From NCBI GenBank assembly GCA_038326725.1, contig JBBQKI010000007.1, forward strand, positions 12,548-76,547: 64,000 bases of DNA, read 5' to 3'. Shown in pieces: positions 55,072-63,571 of the stretch. A program made the translations under genes and the position numbers. The stretch is from JBBQKI01 sp038326725. Lineage in GTDB: Bacteria; Bacteroidota; Bacteroidia; Flavobacteriales; Flavobacteriaceae. Each line of letters opens with the position of its first letter. Position 1 is the first letter of the stretch. The notes under the pieces were generated by a model that made no database searches, was not told the DNA's origin, and saw only the letters and a program-made list of their open reading frames with translations.

Positions 55072-58000
55072 TTAAACTTTATTTACCATAATTTCCGATC
55101 CGTTGCTGTAGATGAGTATTTTTTCTGAAATGCCAAAACCCATTTCATTTAAAGCCAATGCGTAACTGTTGATTTGTTCATCATGAGTTTCTTTGGGGCC
55201 TCCTGTCTTAAAATCAATTATACTAACCGATTTATTTTCATGAAAAACCAAGCGGTCCGGCCTAAGCAAAATTCCTTGGGAGGTGATGATTTCCCTCTCG
55301 TTGATGCTCTCGGTTTCAAATAAGGTTGCTAAATGTGGGTGGAAAACGATGGCCTCAACGCTCTTTCTTAAACTGTTCAATTCATCCGGGGAAACAACTG
55401 AACGCATTTCCATTTCTTCAAATACCCAAGGGATGTCACCTTTTGATTTAATTTTTTCCATGATTTCGTGGAGCAAATTCCCTGCAATAATGGCCTCTTC
55501 ACTCTGGGTACCCCATAAAAAGGCGTCTTTTTTTACGATATTCACTAAATGTTTTTCCGGCTCTGTTGTGCCATACTCAGGGATTATTTGGGAAAATTTT
55601 TCTTCTTTACCTGAACCGGATTTTTCTTTGAAAGTGCCAAATTCATAAATGCTTTCCCCTTCCTGCCACCTTCCCTTTTGTTTTAAAAACTCCATGAAAA
55701 ATTGACTATAAACTTTGTGAGTGGTTTCGGTGTTCGCTGAAGGCATTTCCGAAAAAATATACAGTTTTTCAACAGCGCGGGTGAGGGTTACGTAAAGCAG
55801 GTTGAAATTATCCAACTCCAAGGTGCTGCGGAAATTGTGAAACATTTCTGCCCCCGTTTCACTGTAATCCTCTATTTCATTTTTGTAATTTATTCGTGCT
55901 TTTTCAAAACTGAAATCCCCGTCTATTAAAGGATACCACAATTTTGCGTTCATTGTTTTATAAACTTCCAAATCTGCAAATGGGAAAAGAACCACGGGAA
56001 ACTCCAAGCCCTTTGCTTTGTGTATTGTCATGATCTGCACTGCATTTGTGCCTTCGCCTGCAGCAATACCTGCAATGTCTTTTTTTATTTCCCAAAAATC
56101 CAAAAATGAAACCAAATCTGCCTTCGATTGTTGCTGAAATTCATAAACCAAATCCATAAACCCGAACAGATAGGCATCGGCAGATTTATCTAATTTGAAT
56201 TGCCGGATGATGTATTCGCAATTTTCGAACAAAGAACCCGAACTGGCGTTTTTGAAATCGAAATCAATATCATAATCTTTGAGTTTTTGAGAAAAACCTT
56301 TGGAGTCCAATTTTAAAAACTCAGTGAAAAAAGTATGCTCTTCTTCTTCGATCAAAAAATGGTCGTGCAATAGATCCAGTAATATTATTTTTGCTTCTTC
56401 ATTTTTAGGCGAAGTGATTACCGTAAGGGTTAAAACCAAAATTTGAACGGTCACCGAAGATTGAAGCAAAAGCGTTTCGGCAGAAACCACGGGAATGCTA
56501 TTTTTCATTAGATATTCGCCCAACAAAATCCCGTCTTTTCGGTTGCGGGTTAAAATGCAAATGTCTGCAGCTTCGTAGTTTTCTTCTTTTAAAAGAAGAA
56601 TGGTTTCAAGGATTTTTTCACAATAAACTTCTTGGGTATCTGCCTTTTTTTGTTTTTCGATGAATTCAATTTTTACGTACCCTCCATCTTTTTTGTTCTG
56701 TTTTTGAACATTGCCTTTTTCATAAAGCAATTTATGAGCAGGGGTTGAAAAATAATGTGCCAAAAAAGTAAAAAAACTATTATTGAAGTTGATGATTTCC
56801 TTGCAACTTCTATAATTGGTTTCCAAGTTCAGCACTGTTACACCCGAAACCAAAAACGGGTTTTTTTCTTCGCATAAATCCATAAACTGTTCCGGCAAAC
56901 CGCCGCGCCAACGGTAAATGGACTGCTTTGCATCTCCCACCAATAGTAGGTTGCCCTGTTCTTCGTTCACTTGTTGCGAAAGGGCGTTATCGATCAACGG
57001 AATTAGGTTTTCCCATTGTAACAACGAGGTATCTTGAAATTCATCTATAAAAAAATGCCGGTATTTTTCGCCTAAGCGTTCATAAATAAAAGGCGCGGGT
57101 TGTTGTTTTATTTCGGCATTTATCAAAGCGTTAAACCGGGAAACTGGCAGGATGTTTTTTTCCTTTTGAATAGTTTCAATTTCTTGGTTCACCAAATTTA
57201 TAACCGAAAGCGGAGTTATGTTTTTTAAAATTGAATTTATCAACCAAACTTTTTGAATCAGTTTTTTTGATTCCTTTAATTGAATGGCAAAAAAGGAAGC
57301 GAGTGAATCCATCACACTTTTAATATCGGCGGAAACGCGGGCAGGATAAAGGGGTTTTTCATCAATGTTCTCCTGCCATTGTAAGTTAAAGCCAACGTAA
57401 ATATCCCTTACGGCCAGTTTTTGGAAATGCTTAGGCAAAAGGCCTCTATTAAAATCATTATGTTGGATGCCATTTTCATCAATGAATTGAAGTGTAGCCG
57501 TAGCAATTTTTTCAATTTGAAAAAGATACTCTTCCCTTTTTTTGAGCAATTGTTTTTTAAAATCCAAAAAATCTTGTAGGGATTTTCCCCTTAAAAATTT
57601 CACGTTTTCGGCCTCGTTTTCATTGAAAATCAATTCCGCGGCTTTTGCAATATCCTTTGAAATGTCCCAAGATTTGTCGTCGTCGGTTTTTTCCAACGCA
57701 AAATCCAAAAGCACTTTAGTGATGTTTTCGTCCTCTCCCGCTTTGTCTAACAATTTATCGACAGCTTCCGCCACCAATTGGGGCGTGTCCAAGGTTACTT
57801 CAAAATTGGCCGAAATTTTAAGATCGCGTGCAAACGTGCGGATGAGCCGATGGTTAAAGCGATCTATGGTTTCCACACTAAAAGCGGAATAATTGTGCAA
57901 AAGGTGCTTTAATATTTTCTTGGATTTTAAATGGATTTCTTGGATTTCGATCCCCGTTTCTTCGGAAATGGTATTTGCCATTGCTGATGGTTCGGTTAAA

Positions 58001-58212
58001 ATTACGGGATTTGAAAAAGAAACCAGCGTGTCGATTATTCTCTTTTTCATTTCGGCCACAGCTTTATTGGTAAAAGTTATGGCCAAAAGATGTTTGTAGT
58101 AGCTTTCATGGGGGGCTTTAAGAACTTGTTTTAAATATTCCTTGACAAGAGTAAAAGTTTTCCCGCTTCCGGCCGAAGCATTGTATATTGTAAATGGTGC
58201 AGTGGGGTTCAA
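55072..58212 (-). CDS. addA: AddA-like UvrD helicase-nuclease
   Basis: 1046 residues. The start is a TTG (58212), because the stop upstream leaves no ATG. SF1 helicase motifs: Walker A NASAGSGKTFTLVKEYL, DEFQDTSLLQWENLIPL, LLLVGDAKQSIYRWRGGLPE, motif V/VI IMTIHKAKGLEFPVVLFPF. The C-terminal nuclease has GNLLHEIMEKI and IIDFKTGGPKETHDEQINSY, the PD-(D/E)XK core. Probable catalytic subunit of the AddAB helicase-nuclease that processes double-strand breaks for RecA. Partner addB lies ~2.8 kb downstream on the same strand with kbl and ompA between. Confidence 0.9.
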   Translation of the reverse strand: MNPTAPFTIYNASAGSGKTFTLVKEYLKQVLKAPHESYYKHLLAITFTNKAVAEMKKRIIDTLVSFSNPVILTEPSAMANTISEETGIEIQEIHLKSKKILKHLLHNYSAFSVETIDRFNHRLIRTFARDLKISANFEVTLDTPQLVAEAVDKLLDKAGEDENITKVLLDFALEKTDDDKSWDISKDIAKAAELIFNENEAENVKFLRGKSLQDFLDFKKQLLKKREEYLFQIEKIATATLQFIDENGIQHNDFNRGLLPKHFQKLAVRDIYVGFNLQWQENIDEKPLYPARVSADIKSVMDSLASFFAIQLKESKKLIQKVWLINSILKNITPLSVINLVNQEIETIQKEKNILPVSRFNALINAEIKQQPAPFIYERLGEKYRHFFIDEFQDTSLLQWENLIPLIDNALSQQVNEEQGNLLLVGDAKQSIYRWRGGLPEQFMDLCEEKNPFLVSGVTVLNLETNYRSCKEIINFNNSFFTFLAHYFSTPAHKLLYEKGNVQKQNKKDGGYVKIEFIEKQKKADTQEVYCEKILETILLLKEENYEAADICILTRNRKDGILLGEYLMKNSIPVVSAETLLLQSSVTVQILVLTLTVITSPKNEEAKIILLDLLHDHFLIEEEEHTFFTEFLKLDSKGFSQKLKDYDIDFDFKNASSGSLFENCEYIIRQFKLDKSADAYLFGFMDLVYEFQQQSKADLVSFLDFWEIKKDIAGIAAGEGTNAVQIMTIHKAKGLEFPVVLFPFADLEVYKTMNAKLWYPLIDGDFSFEKARINYKNEIEDYSETGAEMFHNFRSTLELDNFNLLYVTLTRAVEKLYIFSEMPSANTETTHKVYSQFFMEFLKQKGRWQEGESIYEFGTFKEKSGSGKEEKFSQIIPEYGTTEPEKHLVNIVKKDAFLWGTQSEEAIIAGNLLHEIMEKIKSKGDIPWVFEEMEMRSVVSPDELNSLRKSVEAIVFHPHLATLFETESINEREIITSQGILLRPDRLVFHENKSVSIIDFKTGGPKETHDEQINSYALALNEMGFGISEKILIYSNGSEIMVNKV

Positions 58213-58328
58213 AATTCTTTTTTACTAAAGTAATGAAAAGGAAACTTTATTAATGGAATATAAATTTAATCGATCCCGGTATTCAAAAACTTATCAAACC
58301 TATAACACTTTAAAAAAAAGGGATTGCT

Positions 58329-58336
58329 TAAATTTG
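58329..58336 (+). promoter_or_regulatory. Candidate -7 box (TAAATTTG) of sodA
   Basis: TAAATTTG matches TAnnTTTG, 28 bases before the sodA ATG. No clear -33. Confidence 0.45.
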
Positions 58337-58364
58337 AGAAAATTAATCTTTAAAAAACAATATC

Positions 58365-58973
58365 ATGTCTTTCGAACTACCGAAATTACCTTACGCTTAT
58401 GATGCTTTGGAGCCTCATATTGATGCAAAAACCATGGAAATACACTATACAAAACATCACCAAGCTTATACTGATAACTTGAACACGGCCATAAACGGCA
58501 CGGACATGGAAGGAAAAACCATTGAAAATATTTTGATGAATTTGGAAATGGACAACAAACCCGTTCGCAACAACGGAGGCGGATATTACAACCACAACCT
58601 TTTTTGGAAAATTATGTCGCCCGATGGCGGAGGAAAACCTAATGGCGATTTGGCGAAGGCTATTGATAGTGCATTTGGAAGCTTTGAAGATTTCAAGGAA
58701 AAATTCTCCACGGCTGCCAAAACACAGTTCGGTTCTGGATGGGCTTGGCTTTGTGTCCATAAAGATGGAAAAGTGGAAATTTGCTCCACTCCTAACCAAG
58801 ACAATCCGTTAATGCCCAAGGTGGGTTGTGGGGGAACTCCGATTTTAGGACTAGATGTCTGGGAACACGCCTATTATTTAAAATATCAAAACAAACGCCC
58901 AGATTATGTAGCTGCATTTTTCAATGTGGTAAACTGGGAAGAAGTTTCGGCGAGATACGCACAAAACCATTAA
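58365..58973 (+). CDS. sodA: Fe/Mn superoxide dismutase
   Basis: 202 residues. Metal ligands: His27 in [16 protein letters not shown], His in [14 protein letters not shown], and Asp/His in [36 protein letters not shown] is the SOD C-terminal block. Dismutates superoxide in the cytoplasm (no signal peptide). Iron or manganese preference cannot be fixed by eye. Single gene with own promoter-like box and terminator. Confidence 0.97.
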   Translation: MSFELPKLPYAYDALEPHIDAKTMEIHYTKHHQAYTDNLNTAINGTDMEGKTIENILMNLEMDNKPVRNNGGGYYNHNLFWKIMSPDGGGKPNGDLAKAIDSAFGSFEDFKEKFSTAAKTQFGSGWAWLCVHKDGKVEICSTPNQDNPLMPKVGCGGTPILGLDVWEHAYYLKYQNKRPDYVAAFFNVVNWEEVSARYAQNH

Positions 58974-58995
58974 AAACTATTGCTTTTTATATATT

Positions 58996-59035
58996 AAAAC
59001 CCTCCAGTGAAGAAATTTGCGGGAGGGTTTTCTTT
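58996..59035 (+). terminator. Rho-independent terminator after sodA
   Basis: Perfect 10-bp stem AAAACCCTCC/GGAGGGTTTT (58996-59005, 59022-59031), 16-base loop, followed by CTTTTT. Confidence 0.8.
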
Positions 59036-59064
59036 TTAAATATAATGAAATTCAATCATACGTA

Positions 59065-59195
59065 AATAAAAAAAGGCAAACAGAAGTTACAAAATAAAGA
59101 AAACGGCTCGCAGGGATATATTGGACCCTGGTTGAAAAGATATTGCGTTGCTCGCCACCCCAAATGTGGGGAATAAAAAAAGGCAAACAGAAGTT
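59065..59195. repeat. 24-bp direct repeat containing a half terminator
   Basis: The 24 bases 59065-59088 recur exactly at 59172-59195 (core AAAAAAAGGCAAACAGAAGT), 107 bases apart. The second copy completes a 14-bp hairpin (59175-59206), whereas the first lacks the right arm. The 83 bases between hold short hairpins (CAGGG/CCCTG; CCCC/GGGG). Confidence 0.8.
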
Positions 59196-59206
59196 TGCCT
59201 TTTTTT
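59175..59206. terminator. Strong hairpin terminator between sodA and purF
   Basis: Perfect 14-bp stem (arms 59175-59188 and 59193-59206, A7GGCAAAC with GTTTGCCT7), AGAA loop. A tract and T tract are built in, so it can act from either strand and closes the convergent sodA and purF transcription units. Confidence 0.85.
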
Positions 59207-59328
59207 GCCCCAAATCTACCATGAACTTAACCTACTTATGCTATGGTATGCCCAAATATAAAATATAAAATTTACCCGAAAACGCCTTTTAGATTAAAAG
59301 CTGTTTTTATCGACGAAATGCACTGAAT

Positions 59329-61227
59329 TTAATATGCTCTTTCCGGGTTTCCTTCATAGAAATTGATATAAGCCTTGTTCACCACGCGGTTTCCGCCGGG
59401 AGTAGGATAATTTCCGGTAAAATACCAGTCGCCCAAATTTTTAGGGCAGGCTTTGTGTAAATCATCAACTGTCTGGAATATCAGTTTCACTTTGGCCTTG
59501 ATATTTTCCTCACTTATTATTTCGGCAATTTTATCAGAGATTTCTTCATCTGTAAAAGGATCGTACAATTTTTTCACGAAATTTTGGACTTGAGTATCCT
59601 CAACATCCGTTTGCGTTTTGCATTGATGGTAAATTTCTTCCACAATGGAATATGTTCTCCTATCCTTGTGTAGGGCCAAAGCGGCTTGAAAAGCAACAAA
59701 ATGCTCCAATCGGGCCATATCAATACCATAACAATCGGGGTAACGAATTTGAGGAGCAGAAGAAACCACCACGATTTGTTTGGGATTCAAGCGGTCCAAC
59801 ATTTTCAAAATACTTTTTTTCAACGTAGTTCCGCGTACAATACTATCATCAATAATCACGAGGTTATCCGTTGGTTTTACCACCCCATAGGTAACATCAT
59901 ATACGTGGGCAACCAAGTCATCCCGACTGCTGTCGTCCGTAATAAAAGTTCGCAGTTTTACGTCTTTAATGGCAATCTTTTCGGTGCGGACCTTATGTGC
60001 CTGTATTTGTTGAAGCCTTTCGGCGGTAAGGGTTTCCTTCTCCTTTAAAATGGCTTCGTTTTTTTGTTTGTTAAGTTCATCTTGGGCAGCTTCCAACATT
60101 CCATAAAAAGAAGTTTCGGCAGTATTGGGGATGAATGAAAAAACAGAATTTTCAGTATCGTGATCAATTGCTTTTAAAACCTTTGGCATCACAAGTCTTC
60201 CCAATTCTTTCCGTTCCTGATAAATTTCGGCATCACTTCCGCGCGAAAAATAAATCCGTTCAAAAGAACAGGATTTACGCTCCAAAGGTTTCAGGATTTC
60301 AGAAAGTTCAAAACTTCCGTCTTTTTTAATAATCAATGCTTTTCCGGGATCCAATTCGTGAATGGATTCAAAAGGAACATTAAATACCGTTTGAATGGCC
60401 GGTCTTTCGGAAGCTACAACAATTACCTCATCATCTTGGTAAAAATAGGCAGGACGAATTCCCGCGGGGTCGCGAAGCACGAACGAATCCCCATGTCCCA
60501 GCAACCCTGCCATCGCATAACCCCCATCCCAATTCCCAGCAGATTTTTTCAATATCTTGGTAAGGTTCAGTTTTTCAGCAATATAAGGAGAGGCCTCCAT
60601 TTTGCTCATCCCTTTTGATTTGGCTCTTTTGTAAAGCTTGCGTACGGCATCATCCAAAAAATGGCCTATTTTTTCCATTACCGTAACCGTATCGGCTTTT
60701 TCCTTTGGGTGCATCCCCAGCCGAATAAGGTTCTCGAAAAGCTTATTGGTATTGGTCATGTTGAAATTTCCGGCAATAATAAGGTTGCGATGCATCCAAT
60801 TGTTTTGCCGAAGGAAAGGATGTACGTTTTCCACACTATTTATCCCAAAAGTGCCATAACGGACGTGGCCTAAAAACAATTCCCCGATGTAAGGGATATT
60901 CTTTTTTTGGGCAGCTACATCGTTTAAATATTCCGGGTGTTCGGTAAAATCAAGGTTGATCCTTTCGTTAATTTGCGAAAAAATATCTTGTATGGGTTGT
61001 GAAGCATTGCTTCTAATGCGGCTTATATACCTTTCGCCTGGCGCAACATTTAGTTTGATGCTGGCAAAACCTGCGCCGTCTTGGCCCCGGTTGTGCTGTT
61101 TTTCCATCATCAAATACATTTTGTTCACTCCATAAAATGCAGTGCCGTACTTTTCTTTGTAATATTCCAAAGGTTTAAGCAGCCGTATAAGGGCAATCCC
61201 ACATTCATGTTTTAAAGCGTCGCTCAT
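59329..61227 (-). CDS. purF: PurF-like amidophosphoribosyltransferase, long form
   Basis: 632 residues, against about 500 for classical PurF. N-terminal nucleophile Cys9 in MSDALKHECG (short propeptide), class II amidotransferase blocks QHNRGQDGAGFASIK, FLGHVRYGTFG, IAGNFNMTNT and YFSRGSDAEIY, then PRPP motif LVIIDDSIVRGTTLKKSIL and MARLEHFVAFQAAL. Extra length lies in long insertions (e.g. SQINERINLDFTEHPEYLND; ISEENIKAKVKLIFQTV region). First committed step of purine synthesis, 5-phosphoribosylamine formation. The PfkB kinase precedes it by 29 bases; a joint transcript is likely. Confidence 0.9.
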   Translation of the reverse strand: MSDALKHECGIALIRLLKPLEYYKEKYGTAFYGVNKMYLMMEKQHNRGQDGAGFASIKLNVAPGERYISRIRSNASQPIQDIFSQINERINLDFTEHPEYLNDVAAQKKNIPYIGELFLGHVRYGTFGINSVENVHPFLRQNNWMHRNLIIAGNFNMTNTNKLFENLIRLGMHPKEKADTVTVMEKIGHFLDDAVRKLYKRAKSKGMSKMEASPYIAEKLNLTKILKKSAGNWDGGYAMAGLLGHGDSFVLRDPAGIRPAYFYQDDEVIVVASERPAIQTVFNVPFESIHELDPGKALIIKKDGSFELSEILKPLERKSCSFERIYFSRGSDAEIYQERKELGRLVMPKVLKAIDHDTENSVFSFIPNTAETSFYGMLEAAQDELNKQKNEAILKEKETLTAERLQQIQAHKVRTEKIAIKDVKLRTFITDDSSRDDLVAHVYDVTYGVVKPTDNLVIIDDSIVRGTTLKKSILKMLDRLNPKQIVVVSSAPQIRYPDCYGIDMARLEHFVAFQAALALHKDRRTYSIVEEIYHQCKTQTDVEDTQVQNFVKKLYDPFTDEEISDKIAEIISEENIKAKVKLIFQTVDDLHKACPKNLGDWYFTGNYPTPGGNRVVNKAYINFYEGNPERAY

Positions 61228-61256
61228 ATTTTCAATTCTGAATTCTGAATTTTGAA

Positions 61257-62183
61257 TTATGCCAATTCAATCTCAAAATGTGTCAAACTTTTAAATTGTT
61301 GAAGCCTTTGAAAAACTTCTTTTTTTGTAAGGTTCAAAATCCGCTCTGTCCCAAATTTTTCAACACAGAAAGATGCAAGTACCGAACCGTAAATAATGCC
61401 TTTTTTCATATTCTCAAAAGAATAATCACCGGTTTTTGCCAAAAACCCGGCAAAGCCACCGGCAAAGGTGTCGCCGGCACCCGTGGGATCAAAAACTTCT
61501 TCCAAAGGTAAAGCCGGGGCGTAAAAAATTTCTTCTTCATGGAAGAGCAATGCGCCGTGTTCTCCTTTTTTAATCACCACATAATTCGGGCCCATTTCCA
61601 TTATTTTTTTTGCGGCAGTTAAAAGTGAATACTCGCCCGTAAGTTGGCGGGCCTCTTCGTCGTTTATGGTAATAACGTCCACTCTTGTGATTACTTTTTT
61701 CAAATCTTCAAGAGCGTTTTCCATCCAAAAATTCATAGTGTCAAGAATGGCGAGTTTCGGTTTTTGGGCCATTTGTTCCAAAACGCCCAACTGCACTAAA
61801 GGATGCAAATTGCCTAACATCACCACTTCCGAATCTTTAAAAGAAGAAGGAACCCGAGGTTTAAAATCTGCCAACACGTTCAGCTCTGTAACCAAAGTAT
61901 CGCGGGAATTCATGTCGTTGCGGTATTTTCCGCTCCAAAAAAAGGTTTTTCCGTTTTCGATGATTTCCAAACCGGAAACATCCATCCCCTTGCTTTTCAA
62001 CATCTCAATGTTTTCTTTGGGAAAATCTCCACCCACCACTGAAACTATAGCGCCCTCCACCTCAAACTGCGAAGCGGCCAACCCTATATAAGTAGCGGCA
62101 CCGCCAAGTATTTTATCTGTTTTTCCAAAGGGGGTTTCGATGGCGTCAAAAGCAACGGTGCCAACGATTACGAGTTTGCTCAT
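61257..62183 (-). CDS. PfkB-family carbohydrate/nucleoside kinase
   Basis: 308 residues. N-terminal KLVIVGTVAFDAIETPFG and ILGGAATYIGLAASQF, middle ILDTMNFWMENALEDLKKVI, NDEEARQLTG, then the anion-hole and catalytic base motif FDPTGAGDTFAGGFAGFLAK. PfkB superfamily (ribokinase, adenosine kinase, others); substrate not assignable. Upstream TATCTTTG box; 29 bases before purF, which suggests a nucleotide-related substrate such as ribose or a nucleoside (inference). Confidence 0.9.
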   Translation of the reverse strand: MSKLVIVGTVAFDAIETPFGKTDKILGGAATYIGLAASQFEVEGAIVSVVGGDFPKENIEMLKSKGMDVSGLEIIENGKTFFWSGKYRNDMNSRDTLVTELNVLADFKPRVPSSFKDSEVVMLGNLHPLVQLGVLEQMAQKPKLAILDTMNFWMENALEDLKKVITRVDVITINDEEARQLTGEYSLLTAAKKIMEMGPNYVVIKKGEHGALLFHEEEIFYAPALPLEEVFDPTGAGDTFAGGFAGFLAKTGDYSFENMKKGIIYGSVLASFCVEKFGTERILNLTKKEVFQRLQQFKSLTHFEIELA

Positions 62184-62206
62184 TAAAAGGGGTTTGAAAT
62201 GAGGTG

Positions 62207-62214
62207 CAAAGATA
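62207..62214 (-). promoter_or_regulatory. Candidate promoter of pfkB-purF (TATCTTTG)
   Basis: TATCTTTG on the minus strand with TTAG 18 bases upstream (62233-62236), 23 bases before the kinase ATG. Confidence 0.45.
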
Positions 62215-62306
62215 GGGTTTTGCGTTGAGTTCCTAAAAAATTGAACAGCGTTTAATTACCACAAGTTTCGTTATAAAAAACAACGATTTCCGTAAGGTCT
62301 TTTCTT

Positions 62307-62824
62307 TTAAAATCCTTTTGTTTCCACCATTTCTATCAGTGGCTTGCAGTCTTCAAAAAATTCGCGAATGTTTTTTTGGAAACTCCCGTAGGCCAAGTTG
62401 CCTCCTTTTATGTATTGAGCAACTTGTTGTCCTTCCTTTATAACATAATAATCAATTGATGTTGATGCACTTGGCACTCCCATTGGCCCCATCCCGTTCA
62501 TGCCCATTATGGTTCTTTCATAGAGAGAGACTTTTCCAGATATAATTTCTAGCATTAAAGCGCCTTTTTTGTTGGAGTACATTATATGTTTTTTGGTATA
62601 ATTATGCTTTTCCTTTTTGCCCGAAGAAACTATTTTATCCAGTTTAGATAAAGAAATTTCCGTTCTTTCACCATCCACGGAAGTAAAAACCACTTTATCG
62701 TTTTTCTCTGAATAATTTTCCGTGATATAAGTTTTTCCGGTTGTGGTTATAACTGAATATTGCTTTTTTTGTCCCAAAGAAAATAGCGATGTAAAAAAAA
62801 TAGGGTTGCAAAAAGTGATTTCAT
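62307..62824 (-). pseudogene. Secreted protein of unknown function with frameshift in its signal peptide
   Basis: The open frame 62307-62777 (156 residues) begins only at a TTG and has no signal peptide. An ATG at 62824 gives MKSLFATLFF in another frame, and a run of 8 T (62793-62800 on the plus strand, as A) separates the two. One more T would yield MKSLFATLFFFTSLFSLGQ, an ideal signal peptide joined to KKQYSVITTTGKTYITENYS. So a 1-base deletion, or a sequencing error in a homopolymer, is likely. The body has SVDGERTEISLSKLDKIV, SYERTIMGMNGMGPMGV-like and a C-terminal helical part; function unknown. Confidence 0.6.
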
Positions 62825-62944
62825 AAAGTACATTTTAGAGGATTGCAAAATATGATAAATTTTTAATTATTTCCGCCCAAAATCCGCCGGGATTTCGCCC
62901 CAAGCCTTGGTTTCCCATTTTACTTACCTAGCCCAAATTAATAT

Positions 62945-63000
62945 CCAAAGCTTAAAAAGCCTTCCCAAAAGTATTTTATGTGAAAGCTTTTTAAGTTTGG
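62945..63000 (-). terminator. Hairpin after the 63.0-kb lipoprotein gene
   Basis: 15-bp stem with one bulge (CCAAAGCTTAAAAAGC with GCTTTTTAAGTTTGG), 25-base loop, 21 bases downstream of the stop at 63022. Confidence 0.55.
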
Positions 63001-63021
63001 AGGTATAATCAATTTCAACAG

Positions 63022-63567
63022 TTAAAACCCTTCTTTTTGGATGGTCAAAACCCAAGGCTGTTCTTCAAGACCTTCCTCTTCATCCGTAATGATAATTTGT
63101 TTGTTATGTTCCTCATTTATAAGAAAATCAAATTGTTGCCTGCGAGGTTCCACAATAGTATTATCGTTTATGCGAAGTGTATCAATTTCACTGCACTCAT
63201 AGCGTAGTAGATAATAAAAGTTTAATTCCCAATCTGTTTGGCCTTGAAAATGCCATTCATTGCTCCATGAGGAAAAATTAAGTGGCTCAAAAATTGTTCT
63301 CCCTAAGTAATCTGATGCTAAAGAATCGATTTTCATGCTTTGCCAACTAATATTATCACCAGCATAAGAAAGCTCTCCATCAATCATTTCCATTACTTGG
63401 GAAATTTCCACGGAACCCTCTTCAAAAGAAGAATTATCATTTTTCAACATTTCAAAATAGATATTGTATCTGCTGGGTTCGCCTTGATTACCAATAGTTT
63501 CCTTATCACTACAATTAAAATTTAACATAATTACGATTCCTAAGAATAAATAAATCAATGTTTTCAT
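63022..63567 (-). CDS. Lipoprotein of unknown function
   Basis: 181 residues. Lipobox IVIMLNFNCSD (Cys19), then an acidic body with conserved-looking stretches (YNIYFEMLKNDNSSFEEGSV, LNFSSWSNEWHFQGQTDWEL) and no recognised domain. Starts 4 bases after the stop of the upstream T9SS cargo gene, so it is cotranscribed with it. Ends just before a hairpin. Probably periplasmic or surface-anchored; function unknown. Confidence 0.75.
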   Translation of the reverse strand: MKTLIYLFLGIVIMLNFNCSDKETIGNQGEPSRYNIYFEMLKNDNSSFEEGSVEISQVMEMIDGELSYAGDNISWQSMKIDSLASDYLGRTIFEPLNFSSWSNEWHFQGQTDWELNFYYLLRYECSEIDTLRINDNTIVEPRRQQFDFLINEEHNKQIIITDEEEGLEEQPWVLTIQKEGF

Positions 63568-63571
63568 AATA

